A stretch of 64,000 bases of DNA from the NCBI GenBank assembly GCA_913058495.1, contig CAJXQC010000013.1, positions 1 through 64,000 on the forward strand. Reading direction: 5' to 3'. Below the pieces are notes generated by a model. It was given only the letters and a program-made list of their open reading frames with translations, did not search any database and was not told the DNA's origin. A program made the position numbers and the translations under genes. This stretch comes from an uncultured Balneola sp. (GTDB taxonomy: Bacteria; Bacteroidota; Rhodothermia; Balneolales; Balneolaceae). Below are positions 8,115-16,782 of the stretch, one piece after another (the stretch's first letter is position 1; each line of letters opens with the position of its first letter).

Positions 8115-8164
8115 CATCACACCGTCAGTATACTTCAACATCTTTATAGCTTTTAAACTACAAA

Positions 8165-8198
8165 AAAGCCCGCCTTGAAAAAAATCAAAGCAGGCTTT
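8165..8198 (-). terminator. rho-independent terminator facing the dnaA operon
   Basis: Read on the minus strand, AAAGCC-TGC-TTTGA and TCAA-GCGG-GCTTT pair around a T-rich loop, with two internal mismatches, and are followed by a run of six T. It is the first terminator-like structure downstream of the TPR gene ending at 8399. It is therefore the likely end of the dnaA-folB-folK transcript. Confidence 0.6.
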
Positions 8199-8209
8199 AA
8201 CGCTCAATG

Positions 8210-8305
8210 CTATTTTTTGAACAGCACTTCAGGCGTAGGCGAATCTCTTAATGTGATCTTAAGACGATTCGATTCATCCTGAAGTTTTGAAATATTACTT
8301 ATCAT
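8210..8305 (-). pseudogene. possible gene remnant beside a palindromic repeat
   Basis: A 31-codon minus-strand frame from an ATG at 8305 ends LRDSPTPEVLFKK just before the terminator at 8165-8198. Its codon use and composition look protein-like. The frame continues upstream only as translation of the palindromic element at 8311-8392. It may be the 3' remnant of a gene that the repeat inserted into, or a tiny gene. I have no family for it. Confidence 0.22.
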
Positions 8306-8310
8306 TTTCT

Positions 8311-8392
8311 TTGTCATTTCGACCATAGGGAGAAATCTAGAAATGGATGTTAAAAAAATCTTTAGATTTCTCACATCCGTTCGAAATGACAA
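8311..8392. repeat. 82-bp palindromic dispersed element (REP-like)
   Basis: TTGTCATTTCGA (8311-8322) is perfectly reverse-complemented by TCGAAATGACAA (8381-8392). Inner arms AGAAATCT (8331-8338) and AGATTTCT (8364-8371) also pair, giving a long cruciform or hairpin. Elements with this TCATTTCGA...GAAATCT outline are familiar as dispersed intergenic palindromes in Bacteroidota-type genomes and are often mis-called as small ORFs. It ends 6 bases from the stop codon of the TPR gene. Confidence 0.75.
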
Positions 8393-8398
8393 GCTCAA

Positions 8399-8944
8399 TT
8401 ACTCTTCTTCTAACTGTCTGCGTGCGTAATCATTCTCAGGATCGATCTTAAGCGCTTGCTCGTAGTAAGTAGCAGCTTTATCAGCTTGGCCTCCGCGTTT
8501 GATCATATCTCCCATTAGGATCCAATTTTCAGGATCTTGCGGAGATTTCTTGATCCGGTCGATAGTATAAGGAATTGCTTCTGCTCCTCTTTCCGTCATC
8601 AGCATTAACATTACTTTACTTCTGTGAGCTCCGGCAAAATCATCGATTTCAATCGCTTTGTCAAAATCTTCTTCGGCTTCCTTCAGCTCTTCTTTATTCA
8701 TGCGAATATTTCCCCGCAAATTAAAATAAGCAGCCTGTTCATTATCCAATTCGATCGCTTTGTCAATGTTCTTTAAACTCAGATCAAATTGTTCAAGCTG
8801 TTGAAAGATCAATGCTTCTAAGTAATATGCCTCGTGAGAATCTTCGTTTTCTTTTTGAAGTTCCCGCGCTATATCTAACGCATGGTCAATATCTTTATCT
8901 TTCAGTAGTTCGAAACCGTGATTTAATTTCTCTTCGAAATTCAT
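8399..8944 (-). CDS. tetratricopeptide repeat protein
   Basis: This 181-residue soluble protein is built almost wholly from TPR helices: at least four units, with the signatures AYYLEALIFQQLEQFDLSLK, AYFNLRGNIRMNKEELKEAE, WILMGDMIKRGGQADKAATY and YEQALKIDPENDYARRQLEE. It has no signal peptide or membrane segment, so it is a cytoplasmic adaptor of unknown partner. It is the last gene of the dnaA-led operon, four bases after the DUF4834 gene. Confidence 0.88.
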   Translation of the reverse strand: MNFEEKLNHGFELLKDKDIDHALDIARELQKENEDSHEAYYLEALIFQQLEQFDLSLKNIDKAIELDNEQAAYFNLRGNIRMNKEELKEAEEDFDKAIEIDDFAGAHRSKVMLMLMTERGAEAIPYTIDRIKKSPQDPENWILMGDMIKRGGQADKAATYYEQALKIDPENDYARRQLEEE

Positions 8945-8948
8945 GGAC

Positions 8949-9158
8949 TTAATTTTCTTTATTGGTTATGTCTTCGTAGTCAGCGTCTTCAATCTGGTCG
9001 ATATTCTTTCTCTTGTTGTTACTTCCTGTCGACCGCGTATTTCCAAATCCCTGAAACGGATTGAATTGGCTATTTTTCTTCTTGGAAGGTAAGAACATTC
9101 TGTTCACGTATCTTAAAAAAAGTATAAAACCTATAATAAGTAATAACTTGAATAACAT
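8949..9158 (-). CDS. DUF4834-like small membrane protein
   Basis: This 69-residue protein has one N-terminal membrane helix (about residues 2-17), a basic and polar middle, and a C-terminal IEDADYEDI motif. The arrangement and the terminal acidic motif match the DUF4834 family found in Bacteroidota, whose function is unknown. It sits two bases after the deoxynucleoside kinase and four bases before the TPR gene, well inside the operon. Confidence 0.72.
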   Translation of the reverse strand: MLFKLLLIIGFILFLRYVNRMFLPSKKKNSQFNPFQGFGNTRSTGSNNKRKNIDQIEDADYEDITNKEN

Positions 9159-9160
9159 GT

Positions 9161-9802
9161 CTATGGTGCAATATGAATATGTGTTTTTGAATGCAACGGC
9201 ATCTCAAAAATTTGTTGTTCTATATAATTCAGATGCTCTTCATTATTAACAAAATCTATTTCCGAAGCATTTATTGTGATCAAAGGAGATCTGTTATAGT
9301 GATAGAAAAAATGATTATAGGCGTCATTCAGTTCTTTTAAGTAATCTCTGGTAATATGTTGCTCATAATCTCTTCCCCGCCTGTCAATATTTTCCATCAA
9401 GCGATCAACCGACGATTGTATAAAAATAATTAAATCAGGCTGAGGTGCAATTCCCTGCATGATATTAAAAATACTATCGTACAATGCCATTTCATCCTGA
9501 TCCAGATTCAAACGCGCAAAAATTCTGTCTTTATCAAAAATATAATCTGAAATCGTGATCTGACTAAACAGATCCTGACTCATCATATTTTGCTGTTGCT
9601 TAAACCGGCTCGCTAAAAAAGCCAATTGTGTTTGAAAAGCATACCGCTCTCTGTCTTCATAAAACTTTGGCAGAAACGGATTGTCTTCAAATTCTTCCAG
9701 CACAATTCTGGCATTTTTTCGTTCTGCCAGCAAATGTGCAAGCGATGTTTTCCCCGCTCCGATAACACCTTCAATAGCAATAAAATCAAAATGGTTCGAC
9801 AT
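9161..9802 (-). CDS. deoxynucleoside kinase (dAdo/dGuo kinase family)
   Basis: This 213-residue deoxynucleoside kinase phosphorylates salvaged deoxynucleosides to dNMPs. The P-loop is GVIGAGKTS (12-20). An LEEFEDNPFL segment supplies the catalytic Glu, followed by YEDRERYAFQTQLAFLASR and the DYIFDKDRIFA strand with its DR pair, then the lid arginines around RLMENIDRRGRDYE. Specificity for dA/dG or dC cannot be decided by eye. Its start directly abuts the folK stop, so it is co-translated. Its place between folate genes and dnaA fits a supply role for DNA precursors. Confidence 0.9.
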   Translation of the reverse strand: MSNHFDFIAIEGVIGAGKTSLAHLLAERKNARIVLEEFEDNPFLPKFYEDRERYAFQTQLAFLASRFKQQQNMMSQDLFSQITISDYIFDKDRIFARLNLDQDEMALYDSIFNIMQGIAPQPDLIIFIQSSVDRLMENIDRRGRDYEQHITRDYLKELNDAYNHFFYHYNRSPLITINASEIDFVNNEEHLNYIEQQIFEMPLHSKTHIHIAP

Positions 9803-10291
9803 CTACCAGGCTAACTTTGTTTTTTCTATTCTGATTTCAGGAGCTTCTTTGATCAGCTCCTCTATAGTCTGAGCATTTTTTATATCCCTCCAATCCGGAA
9901 AAATCTCCTTTAAAGGTAACAGAACGAACATTCTGAATTTATACTCGGCATGAGGAATAATAAGGGTATCTGTTTCAAGCACCAAGTTATCATATACAAT
10001 TATATCAAGATCTATGTTTCTTGATGTCCACTTTGGATAACGGGATGGTCTGCCCTGCTTTTTCTCTTGTTTTTTGAGCTCATTGAACAATTGAGATGGG
10101 CTTAGATCGGTATCGATCTTAATGACTGCATTCAAAAAGTCATTCTCACTTGGGCCAACCGGCTCAGATTTGTAGATAGATGAAGAAACAATTTCAGTTT
10201 TGCTGATCTGTTTTAAAAACTCTTTTGCATCTAGCAGCTGTTGATGAGGATTATTAAGATTTGATCCTAGCGCTATTACTACCGGGGCCAT
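9803..10291 (-). CDS. folK: 2-amino-4-hydroxy-6-hydroxymethyldihydropteridine pyrophosphokinase
   Basis: HPPK transfers pyrophosphate from ATP to 6-hydroxymethyl-7,8-dihydropterin in folate synthesis. The 162-residue length is usual. Hallmarks are the N-terminal ALGSNLNNP, the pterin-binding YKSEPVGPSENDFLNAV and the metal-binding RNIDLDIIVYDN with IPHAEYKFR. Its start lies 13 bases inside the end of folB and the deoxynucleoside kinase begins on the base after its stop, showing tight coupling. Confidence 0.96.
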   Translation of the reverse strand: MAPVVIALGSNLNNPHQQLLDAKEFLKQISKTEIVSSSIYKSEPVGPSENDFLNAVIKIDTDLSPSQLFNELKKQEKKQGRPSRYPKWTSRNIDLDIIVYDNLVLETDTLIIPHAEYKFRMFVLLPLKEIFPDWRDIKNAQTIEELIKEAPEIRIEKTKLAW

Positions 10292-10635
10292 TGCATTGTG
10301 ACTTCAGAGTATTCAGTTTCTCCCTCCATGGGTGGATTGAGTTTTCTTACTTTCACTTCGAGGTTGCTCAAATCAAATTCTTTAAAAAGCTTTTCCCCAA
10401 TATTTAGCGTCAGTGTTTCGATCAAATTGAGAGAATGGCTTTTCATGATCTCTTCCACAAGCAGCCTTACTTTAGCGTAATCGATGGTATGATCCAGATT
10501 ATCAGTTTCGCCTGCTTTTTGAAGTGAAAGACCAAAGGCTAAGTCAACTTCAAAAATATTTCCGATGATCTTTTCCTGTTCAAAAACCCCGTGTAACCCA
10601 TGAAATTTGAGCCCTTTTATTACGAGCTTATCCAT
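10279..10635 (-). CDS. folB: dihydroneopterin aldolase
   Basis: FolB converts 7,8-dihydroneopterin to 6-hydroxymethyldihydropterin, the substrate of FolK encoded next. The 118-residue chain has GLKFHGLHGVFEQEK near the N-terminus, DHTIDYAKV in the middle (with the substrate-contacting Tyr) and LIETLTLNIGEKLF near the catalytic region. It starts four bases after the dnaA stop and overlaps folK by 13 bases. Reading dnaA into a folate gene is unusual and makes this operon notable. Confidence 0.95.
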   Translation of the reverse strand: MDKLVIKGLKFHGLHGVFEQEKIIGNIFEVDLAFGLSLQKAGETDNLDHTIDYAKVRLLVEEIMKSHSLNLIETLTLNIGEKLFKEFDLSNLEVKVRKLNPPMEGETEYSEVTMQWPR

Positions 10636-10639
10636 GATT

Positions 10640-12082
10640 TTAAAGACTGGCTACTTCGATACGCTGCTGCAATTCATCAAGCATTTTCTTGTGCTTATGG
10701 CTTGTAGTAACTCTTTCTTCTACAGTTGATATAGCGTGGATTACTGTGGAATGATCGCGTCCTCCGAAGTGAAGTCCAATTGTTTTCAAACTCGACTTTG
10801 TATATTTCTTGGAGAAATACATTGCAATTTGTCGTGCCTCAACAATCTCCTGCTTTCTGGTTTTTTCGCGAACTTTATTAGTATCAATTCCGAAATAATC
10901 GCATACATAATTCTGAATTGATTCTATGGAAATCTGAGTATTGGACTCTTTTACCATGTCTTTGAGCACACGCTTTGCCATAGCCAAATCAATATCATCT
11001 ATGTTCTGAAGAGATGCATGAGCAAGCAACTTTATGATAGCTCCTTCCAGATCCCGAACATTTGATTTGAAATTATGAGCGATAAATTCAATGATTTCTG
11101 AATCGATCTCTATCCCGTTATCCTGAGCTTTACGCTCCAGAATTGCATAACGGGTTTCGTATTCCGGCATTTGAAGATCGGCACTTAATCCCCATCCAAA
11201 TCTTGAGATCAATCTTTCCTCAATATCAGGCACATCTTTTGGAGCCCTGTCGCTACTTAAGATAATTTGCTTACCATCCTGATGAAGAGCATTAAAAATG
11301 TGAAAGAATTCTTCCTGAGTTTTTTCTTTTCCACTGAAAAACTGAATGTCATCTACAATCAGAACATCAATATTTCGATAGAACATTGAAAACTCACTTG
11401 CACGGTTATTTCTGATGGCATGAACAAATTCATTAGTAAAAGATTCTGAAGAAATATAGAGCACAGATTTTTCGTCCCCGAACTTCTGCTTTATCTTATT
11501 TCCGATACTTTGTGCAAGATGAGTTTTACCAAGCCCTGTTGGACCATATATAAACAGCGGATTGAAAGAATTACTTCCGGGATTATCAGCAATTGCCATG
11601 GCTGCTGATCGAGCCAAACGGTTACAATCACCCTCAATGAATCTATCAAAAACGTAAGAGCTGTTTAAGTTCGAATCTACTTTTGTCTTTTTGATTCCTG
11701 GAATCACAAATGGATTTTCAATTCTCTCCGGATAATAATCCTTATAACCTCCGTTCATTTCCTGAGGTTCAACCGGACCCATTGGTCGTTGAGGCAAACG
11801 AATTGAACGGTTGTGTTCAAAATGTTCAGACTTTTCCATTACTATAGAATATTCAAGCTTACCTTCCGGTCCTAAAACTTTTGCGAGCGTGGAACGCAAC
11901 ATTGAATAGTAATGCTCTTCCAGCCATTCGTACCAAAACTGGCTGGGAACCTGAATGGTTAACGTATTATCTGCAAGAGAAATCGGTTTGATAGGCTCAA
12001 ACCAAGACTTAAATTTCTGATAGCTTATGTTATCCTTAATAATGTCTAAGCACTCGTTCCATGCTTCCTCAGCAGATATCAT
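10640..12082 (-). CDS. dnaA: chromosomal replication initiator DnaA
   Basis: DnaA is the AAA+ initiator that binds DnaA boxes and melts oriC. The 480-residue product has domain I (about 1-85), a short linker, Walker A GPTGLGKT (180-187), Walker B LIVDDIQF (241-248), the sensor region LSSDRAPKD (275-283), and a C-terminal helix-turn-helix ending in GGRDHSTVIHAI, the DNA-binding signature. The start at 12082 (MISAEEAWNECLDI) was chosen over an upstream ATG at 12151 because domain I normally begins there, and the longer frame would extend over a DnaA box at 12139-12147. It heads the minus-strand operon dnaA-folB-folK-kinase-DUF4834-TPR. dnaN is not nearby and recF is 6.7 kb away. Confidence 0.97.
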   Translation of the reverse strand: MISAEEAWNECLDIIKDNISYQKFKSWFEPIKPISLADNTLTIQVPSQFWYEWLEEHYYSMLRSTLAKVLGPEGKLEYSIVMEKSEHFEHNRSIRLPQRPMGPVEPQEMNGGYKDYYPERIENPFVIPGIKKTKVDSNLNSSYVFDRFIEGDCNRLARSAAMAIADNPGSNSFNPLFIYGPTGLGKTHLAQSIGNKIKQKFGDEKSVLYISSESFTNEFVHAIRNNRASEFSMFYRNIDVLIVDDIQFFSGKEKTQEEFFHIFNALHQDGKQIILSSDRAPKDVPDIEERLISRFGWGLSADLQMPEYETRYAILERKAQDNGIEIDSEIIEFIAHNFKSNVRDLEGAIIKLLAHASLQNIDDIDLAMAKRVLKDMVKESNTQISIESIQNYVCDYFGIDTNKVREKTRKQEIVEARQIAMYFSKKYTKSSLKTIGLHFGGRDHSTVIHAISTVEERVTTSHKHKKMLDELQQRIEVASL

Positions 12083-12450
12083 CCTCAATTCCAAATCTCC
12101 TAAAAAAATTTTCTTATTAACCCCAGACGAAAGGCTAGTTATCCACAGCAATTAAATGCCGGCTTGTTAAAATCTTGAATTGAAAATGAAGAATTATTTG
12201 GCTCAAGTCAAACGCAATAAACATGAAGATTCAAAAGTTATCCACATTTATGAAATCCCTGTAAAGCATTGCAAGACAACAGAGTAAAAATTTTAATGAA
12301 GAACGTTAATTTTTAACTTGACATACCGTAACATTGCCTTAACAAAGAATGAGACCTTTCAGCGGAGGGGAGGGATAACTTAAAATTATTTTTCCACAAG
12401 TTTTCCACATTTTGAATTTTACATTTAAAAAGCGCTTTTTCTACGATTAA
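12083..12450. other. probable replication origin region (DnaA boxes)
   Basis: This 368-base gene-free stretch upstream of dnaA holds four DnaA-box matches, all in the same orientation: TTATCCACA at 12139-12147 and 12238-12246, and TTTTCCACA at 12390-12398 and 12401-12409, the last two nearly adjacent. A very AT-rich segment (about 12286-12318) lies between the second and third boxes and could be the unwinding element. dnaA autoregulation may also act here. The boxes are seen directly; calling it oriC is inference and would need cumulative GC skew of the whole chromosome. Confidence 0.65.
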
Positions 12451-13314
12451 TTACTCTTTTGAAGCCACTAAAAATCTGTTCTTTTCATCCATATCTTTAA
12501 TCGCCTTAACATTCCATTTTAAAGACTTGAAAATCTGAACAATTTCATCAGAATGATTTTCATGTACTTCCAGATAAACCCTGCCATTTTTTTTGAGATT
12601 TTTTGAGCAGAACTTCTCAATTGCTTCAAACATATCTGCCATGCTTTTACAAAATAAAGCCAGATGTGGTTCAAAGTTTTTTACTTCTTTATCCAAACCA
12701 TCTTCTTCTTCTTCAAGAATGTATGGTGGATTTGAGACAATGATATCAAAACCTGAATCAAAAATATCAGATTCAGCATTGAACAAATCGTGTTGGATAA
12801 AATTTATATCTACTTTGTTTAAAGAAGCGTTTTGCTTTGCAAGTGTTAAAGCTTCATCAGAAATATCAATAGCAGTAGCATCCCATGATTCAAATTCCTT
12901 TTTAAGCGCTATGGGTATACAACCGGAACCCGTTCCAATATCTAAGACTGACAAGTCTTTTTTATTATCATTTTCTTCACAAATAATATGAACAAGTTGC
13001 TCTGTTTCTTGCCGGGGAATAAGGACGCTTGGGTTTACCTTCAGAGTTGAGTTATAAAACTCTGTTTCTCCCGTTATATATTGTAAGGGCTCATGATTTG
13101 CTCTTCTTTGTACAAAAGGCCTCAGCGTATCCAGTTCTTCTGCTGAAAGTGGCCGATCGTATTTAAGGTATAAATCTAATCGTTTTATTTGCAGGACATA
13201 CGCCAACAGCCACTCAATGCTCAATCGAGATGATTTAACTTCCTTTTTATCAAAATAGGAAGTTCCCCATTTCAGCATAGAAAGTACAGTCCACTCATTA
13301 AGAGTGTTTTGCAT
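12451..13314 (-). CDS. prmC: peptide chain release factor N5-glutamine methyltransferase
   Basis: PrmC methylates the glutamine of the GGQ motif in release factors. The 287-residue protein has the N-terminal helical substrate domain (about 1-75), LIPRQETEQLV (98-108), the SAM-binding motif VLDIGTGSGC (123-132) and the catalytic SNPPYI (194-199). A single base is shared with the stop of the gene upstream, so the two are coupled. It reads toward the putative origin. Confidence 0.96.
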   Translation of the reverse strand: MQNTLNEWTVLSMLKWGTSYFDKKEVKSSRLSIEWLLAYVLQIKRLDLYLKYDRPLSAEELDTLRPFVQRRANHEPLQYITGETEFYNSTLKVNPSVLIPRQETEQLVHIICEENDNKKDLSVLDIGTGSGCIPIALKKEFESWDATAIDISDEALTLAKQNASLNKVDINFIQHDLFNAESDIFDSGFDIIVSNPPYILEEEEDGLDKEVKNFEPHLALFCKSMADMFEAIEKFCSKNLKKNGRVYLEVHENHSDEIVQIFKSLKWNVKAIKDMDEKNRFLVASKE

Positions 13315-13712
13315 TACTCGTCTTCTTTATCTTCTTTCGGAATATCGGAAATTTGTTCTTCCTGAACAGTTAATCCAAAGCGCTTACCAAAATCGATGAT
13401 AAAATCGACAACATTCGACTCTACATTTCTTTCTTCGGATAAGGAACTACCTCTGAATCCCATTCTCCCACCTGTCTTTTTAAGAACGATCTTATTATGA
13501 TCAGAAGTATTCTCAAATATACATGTGAGAGTAACACTTGAATTTATCTGCTTTTCATACTCCTCGTAAACAGCTACGTAAAGTTTATCTTTGTCTCCTT
13601 CTTTGCTGTGCTCATAAATGAACTTCGGTGCATATTCTTTAAACATCTTATCAGACATTCTGCGTAGTGTTGCAGCCGGACCAAAAACCAGAAACGTGGT
13701 ATGTGAATTCAT
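13314..13712 (-). CDS. conserved hypothetical protein upstream of prmC
   Basis: A 132-residue soluble alpha/beta protein without signal peptide or membrane helix. A central SSVTLTCIFENTSDHNKIVL strand region is followed by TGGRMGFRGSS, then an amphipathic helix VVDFIIDFGKRFGL and an acidic tail. I do not recognise it with confidence; it somewhat resembles DUF6054-like proteins. Its stop overlaps the prmC start by one base, so they are translated together, but that alone does not give it a function. Confidence 0.7.
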   Translation of the reverse strand: MNSHTTFLVFGPAATLRRMSDKMFKEYAPKFIYEHSKEGDKDKLYVAVYEEYEKQINSSVTLTCIFENTSDHNKIVLKKTGGRMGFRGSSLSEERNVESNVVDFIIDFGKRFGLTVQEEQISDIPKEDKEDE

Positions 13713-13807
13713 ACTCAGTATTTATTTCATATTAAATTTTGGCTGAAAATAACATGTTATTGACTTAAGGCAATAAGAAAATCCGTTATTTTTCGTTGAA
13801 TTTGTGT

Positions 13808-13815
13808 TACCTTTC
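13808..13815 (+). promoter_or_regulatory. candidate -7 box TACCTTTC
   Basis: TACCTTTC differs by one base from the Bacteroidota TAnnTTTG element and sits 24 bases before the start codon at 13839. No convincing -33 TTG is seen at the expected distance, so confidence is low. Confidence 0.3.
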
Positions 13816-13838
13816 TTTTCATGCAAAACTTTACCGAT

Positions 13839-14648
13839 ATGAAAAAGTTATTTTTATTAACCTTAGCGAGCTTTACGCTACTTTTTACATCAAATGTGTT
13901 CGCTCAGTTTGGAGAACCGGAAGTTAGAAAAAAAGACGTTCCTAAAAATTTATACGATGAAGGTTACAAATCCGGGTTCGGATTTGTATTCGGAGCGAAT
14001 GATTTTGGTTTCGGTGTTGGTGGGCAATATCGTAAAGTTGTGAGCAGATATACCGAAGCACATTTAACTTTCAAAATTTCCGGGCTGAAAGATCCCCGTG
14101 AACAAACATTTATTGATTATTTCTTTGGCACGAAAACAGTCCCCGAAAAATATCGAAGAGTCATAGCATTTCCTGTCTCTATTGGATTAAAGAAACGATT
14201 TCTCGCAGAAGATATAACTGACAACTTTAGATTTTTTGGCAGCCTGAGCGGGGGTCCCGTTTTTGCTTTTTCATATCCCTATTTTAATGACCGTAACGAC
14301 AACGGCTTCAGAGAAAACAATAACGTAAGGTATGGAACAATTGAGCGGCCAAATGATGTTTTTACGGGGTGGAGCGAAGGAGGTTGGCGCCTTGGATTAT
14401 CCGGAAGTGCAGAGCTTGGTATCGACTTTAACAGTAATTTTGCAAATCTGCAGAGTTTCCAGTTTGGTTACAATTTCTACTACTTCGAGAATGGATTACA
14501 AATTCTTGAACCCGCGCAACCTCAACTAAGCCCTGACGGTTCACCGGTGTTTGTAGATTCTGAACTTCAAACCGTGCCTAATTTTGATCCAAAAAAATTC
14601 TACGGGTCAGTACAAATCAGCTTTATTTTTGGCTGGATGTGGGACTAG
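13839..14648 (+). CDS. probable outer-membrane beta-barrel protein
   Basis: The 269-residue product from the ATG at 13839 has a clear signal peptide (MKKLFLLTLASFTLLFTSNVFAQ-like, cleaved after about residue 21). The mature chain shows alternating aromatic and small residues typical of barrel strands (SGFGFVFGANDFGFGVGG, FQFGYNFYYFENG) and ends with an aromatic residue pair, FGWMWD. It has no recognised family. The frame begins six codons earlier, but the chosen start gives a normal signal. It converges on the HAD gene and their stop codons overlap in CTAG. Confidence 0.75.
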   Translation: MKKLFLLTLASFTLLFTSNVFAQFGEPEVRKKDVPKNLYDEGYKSGFGFVFGANDFGFGVGGQYRKVVSRYTEAHLTFKISGLKDPREQTFIDYFFGTKTVPEKYRRVIAFPVSIGLKKRFLAEDITDNFRFFGSLSGGPVFAFSYPYFNDRNDNGFRENNNVRYGTIERPNDVFTGWSEGGWRLGLSGSAELGIDFNSNFANLQSFQFGYNFYYFENGLQILEPAQPQLSPDGSPVFVDSELQTVPNFDPKKFYGSVQISFIFGWMWD

Positions 14649-15334
14649 TTCATTAATAACTTCTTGAACCACTCTTCAGGCTCCGATAAATCAGATATAA
14701 TTAAATCCGGTTCATATACTTCTAATTGTTCTTTTGAAAACCTACCTGTGGTTACGGCCACACACTTCATCCCCGCATATTTTGCACACTCAACATCCCG
14801 GGGAGTATCACCGATAATTATAAATTTTGACGGATCTGTTTCTATATCAAGATTTTTTTGCACCTCTTTAAGTGCAATTAGCGGTAGTTGATTTCGGTCC
14901 TTGTCAAACTCACCGAACGCACCGAATTTAAATCTGTAATCGATGTCAGCTACTTTCAACTTTGCCTTTGCCGCACTGGGATAATTACCTGTAAGCAATC
15001 CGATGTACGCTCCCATTTCGTCAAAGAAGGAGATCGCCTCATCAACATATAAATGCCTTTTTATATGATCTGATAACATCTCCAGATCTGTTCTTTTAAG
15101 ATATTCTGATTTTAAATCTTTATATAGAGCTTCATCAAAATCATGATTTATTAAAAATGAAGTCAGGATATCGTGGTCTGTTCTTCCGGAGAACCCTTCT
15201 TTCTCCATATCCGGATAATCGATCTCAAGATCATCCAGAATTCTCCGGATTAAAGGACGGTTAAATTTCCTGTCAACAGTTAGTAAGGTTCCATCAATAT
15301 CAAAGAGTATTACCCAGGGATGTTCTGTATTCAA
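14645..15334 (-). CDS. HAD-superfamily phosphatase (phosphoglycolate phosphatase-like)
   Basis: This 229-residue haloacid dehalogenase-type hydrolase has motif I FDIDGTL (nucleophile D12, acid D14), motif II LLTGNY, the conserved lysine region further on and motif IV IIGDTPRDVECAKYAG. A helical cap (about 25-95) places it with the Gph/PGP-like subfamily. The substrate cannot be decided from sequence. The stop codon shares CTAG (14645-14648) with the convergent outer-membrane gene, so there is no space for a terminator between them. Confidence 0.87.
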   Translation of the reverse strand: MNTEHPWVILFDIDGTLLTVDRKFNRPLIRRILDDLEIDYPDMEKEGFSGRTDHDILTSFLINHDFDEALYKDLKSEYLKRTDLEMLSDHIKRHLYVDEAISFFDEMGAYIGLLTGNYPSAAKAKLKVADIDYRFKFGAFGEFDKDRNQLPLIALKEVQKNLDIETDPSKFIIIGDTPRDVECAKYAGMKCVAVTTGRFSKEQLEVYEPDLIISDLSEPEEWFKKLLMN

Positions 15335-15410
15335 AATATGCGTCAGTTTATTTAATTGTTAAGTTACGAAAGCTTCAATAAAAGGGCTTTAAGAACATAT
15401 TAAATCGTGG

Positions 15411-15418
15411 TACCTTTA
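15411..15418 (+). promoter_or_regulatory. candidate -7 box TACCTTTA before enolase
   Basis: TACCTTTA resembles the Bacteroidota TAnnTTTG element and lies 34 bases before the eno start. The same TACCTTT core is found before the outer-membrane gene at 13808. The -33 element is not convincing. Confidence 0.32.
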
Positions 15419-15452
15419 ATATCTTAAAAATTAATTTACCCGGAGACTTTAA

Positions 15453-16739
<1,287 letters not shown>

Positions 16740-16782
16740 CCAACAGCTAACCTATTTATAATTTCAGATTCCTTTTTTATCT

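Noticed and set aside
8100-8125. Short CATCACAC direct repeats as a CRISPR array
   Set aside because: The repeats are 8 bases without unique spacers and are part of the edge of an inverted repeat; no cas gene is near.
8210-8398. 62-codon frame reading FRTDVRNLKIFLTS
   Set aside because: Its first half is translation of a palindromic dispersed repeat, a common spurious call; only the 31-codon tail was kept as a weak remnant.
12593-12991. 132-codon plus-strand open frame
   Set aside because: It lies antisense to prmC, which has all expected motifs; serine- and lysine-rich shadow with no family features.
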